Source: an uncultured Opitutia bacterium (GTDB taxonomy: Bacteria; Verrucomicrobiota; Verrucomicrobiia; Opitutales; UBA953). Taken from it: a stretch of DNA of 6,780 nt. Positions within the stretch are counted from its first letter, which is position 1; the number at the start of each line of letters is the position of its first letter. Location: positions 1-6,780 of the forward strand of contig CALNBE010000014.1 of assembly GCA_937874455.1 (NCBI GenBank). The letters run 5' to 3'. The notes below the pieces were generated by a model that saw only the letters and a list, made by a program, of their open reading frames with translations, did no database searches and was not told where the DNA came from. A program made the position numbers and the translations under genes. This document shows, one piece after another, positions 6,607-6,780 of the stretch.

Positions 6607-6780
6607 ATGCGAAAAGGCATTTTACTTCTCTCCCTGTTGGCCGCCCCGCTTTGTGCGCAGACGACGGCGCAACTGGAGTCGGTCGGCGTGGCCCCGGTGA
6701 AAACGGCGGCGGTGCTGGTGAACGGACCGGAGAAACTCACGCTGGCGCTCCATCCAGCGGCGATGGATATTGCGCAGCAT
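6607..6780 (+). CDS. Exported protein of unknown function, 3' end missing
   Basis: The first 58 codons of a gene that runs off the window. The ATG at 6607 opens a clear signal peptide: basic residues (MRKG), then the hydrophobic LLLSLLAAPL, with a likely cleavage near CA-QT (about residue 18). The cysteine lies in APLC, which does not fit a lipobox well. The mature start (TAQLESVGVAPVKTAAVLVNGPEKL) is not a family I recognise. It begins 18 bases after the preceding stop, on the same strand, so an operon of two exported proteins is likely. The leader ACTTCTTCCC has no Shine-Dalgarno sequence. The frame stays open to the last base. Confidence 0.8.
   Translation, partial: MRKGILLLSLLAAPLCAQTTAQLESVGVAPVKTAAVLVNGPEKLTLALHPAAMDIAQH

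Overview
The window is a high-GC bacterial chromosomal segment with five protein-coding genes, two of them cut by the window edges. The alanyl-tRNA synthetase (its motifs and the wording around them), the GC-rich codon use and the absence of Shine-Dalgarno sequences at all four visible starts recall the Verrucomicrobiota/PVC group. That assignment is inferred from memory of protein style, not from a search. No rRNA, tRNA, CRISPR array, transposase or integrase was seen, so this looks like core chromosome rather than a mobile region.

Layout. (1) Positions 1-2651, + strand: almost all of alaS, lacking only the extreme N-terminus. (2) 2652-2762: a short convergent gap with an imperfect hairpin and a T-rich tract, a plausible terminator. 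(3) 5231 down to 2763, - strand: a two-component system with the sensor histidine kinase first (5231-3495) and an OmpR/PhoB-type response regulator second (3467-2763), separated by 27 bases. (4) 5232-5409: a 178-base divergent control region. Its middle carries an 18-base direct repeat (5313-5330) laid out like the enterobacterial Pho box, with two 7-mers separated by 4 A/T bases. (5) 5410-6588, + strand: an exported protein with a CsgG/LpoB-like N-terminal part and a PEGA-like C-terminal domain. (6) 6607 to the end, + strand: the start of a second exported protein, 18 bases downstream and probably in the same operon.

How they may work together. The kinase has a periplasmic sensor domain of about 285 residues that I do not recognise. 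It should phosphorylate the neighbouring regulator, and that regulator could act on the shared divergent promoter to control both itself and the exported envelope proteins. The Pho-box-like site makes phosphate control conceivable, but the regulator's recognition helix only partly resembles that of PhoB.

The most unusual signal belongs to no gene. The 10-mer GCGGAGGAAA occurs ten times, nine of them on the + strand. Its 14-base extension GCGGAGGAAATTTT occurs four times, all on the + strand: once between the kinase and regulator genes, and three times inside the kinase gene in two different reading frames. This points to selection or spread at the DNA level rather than the protein level.
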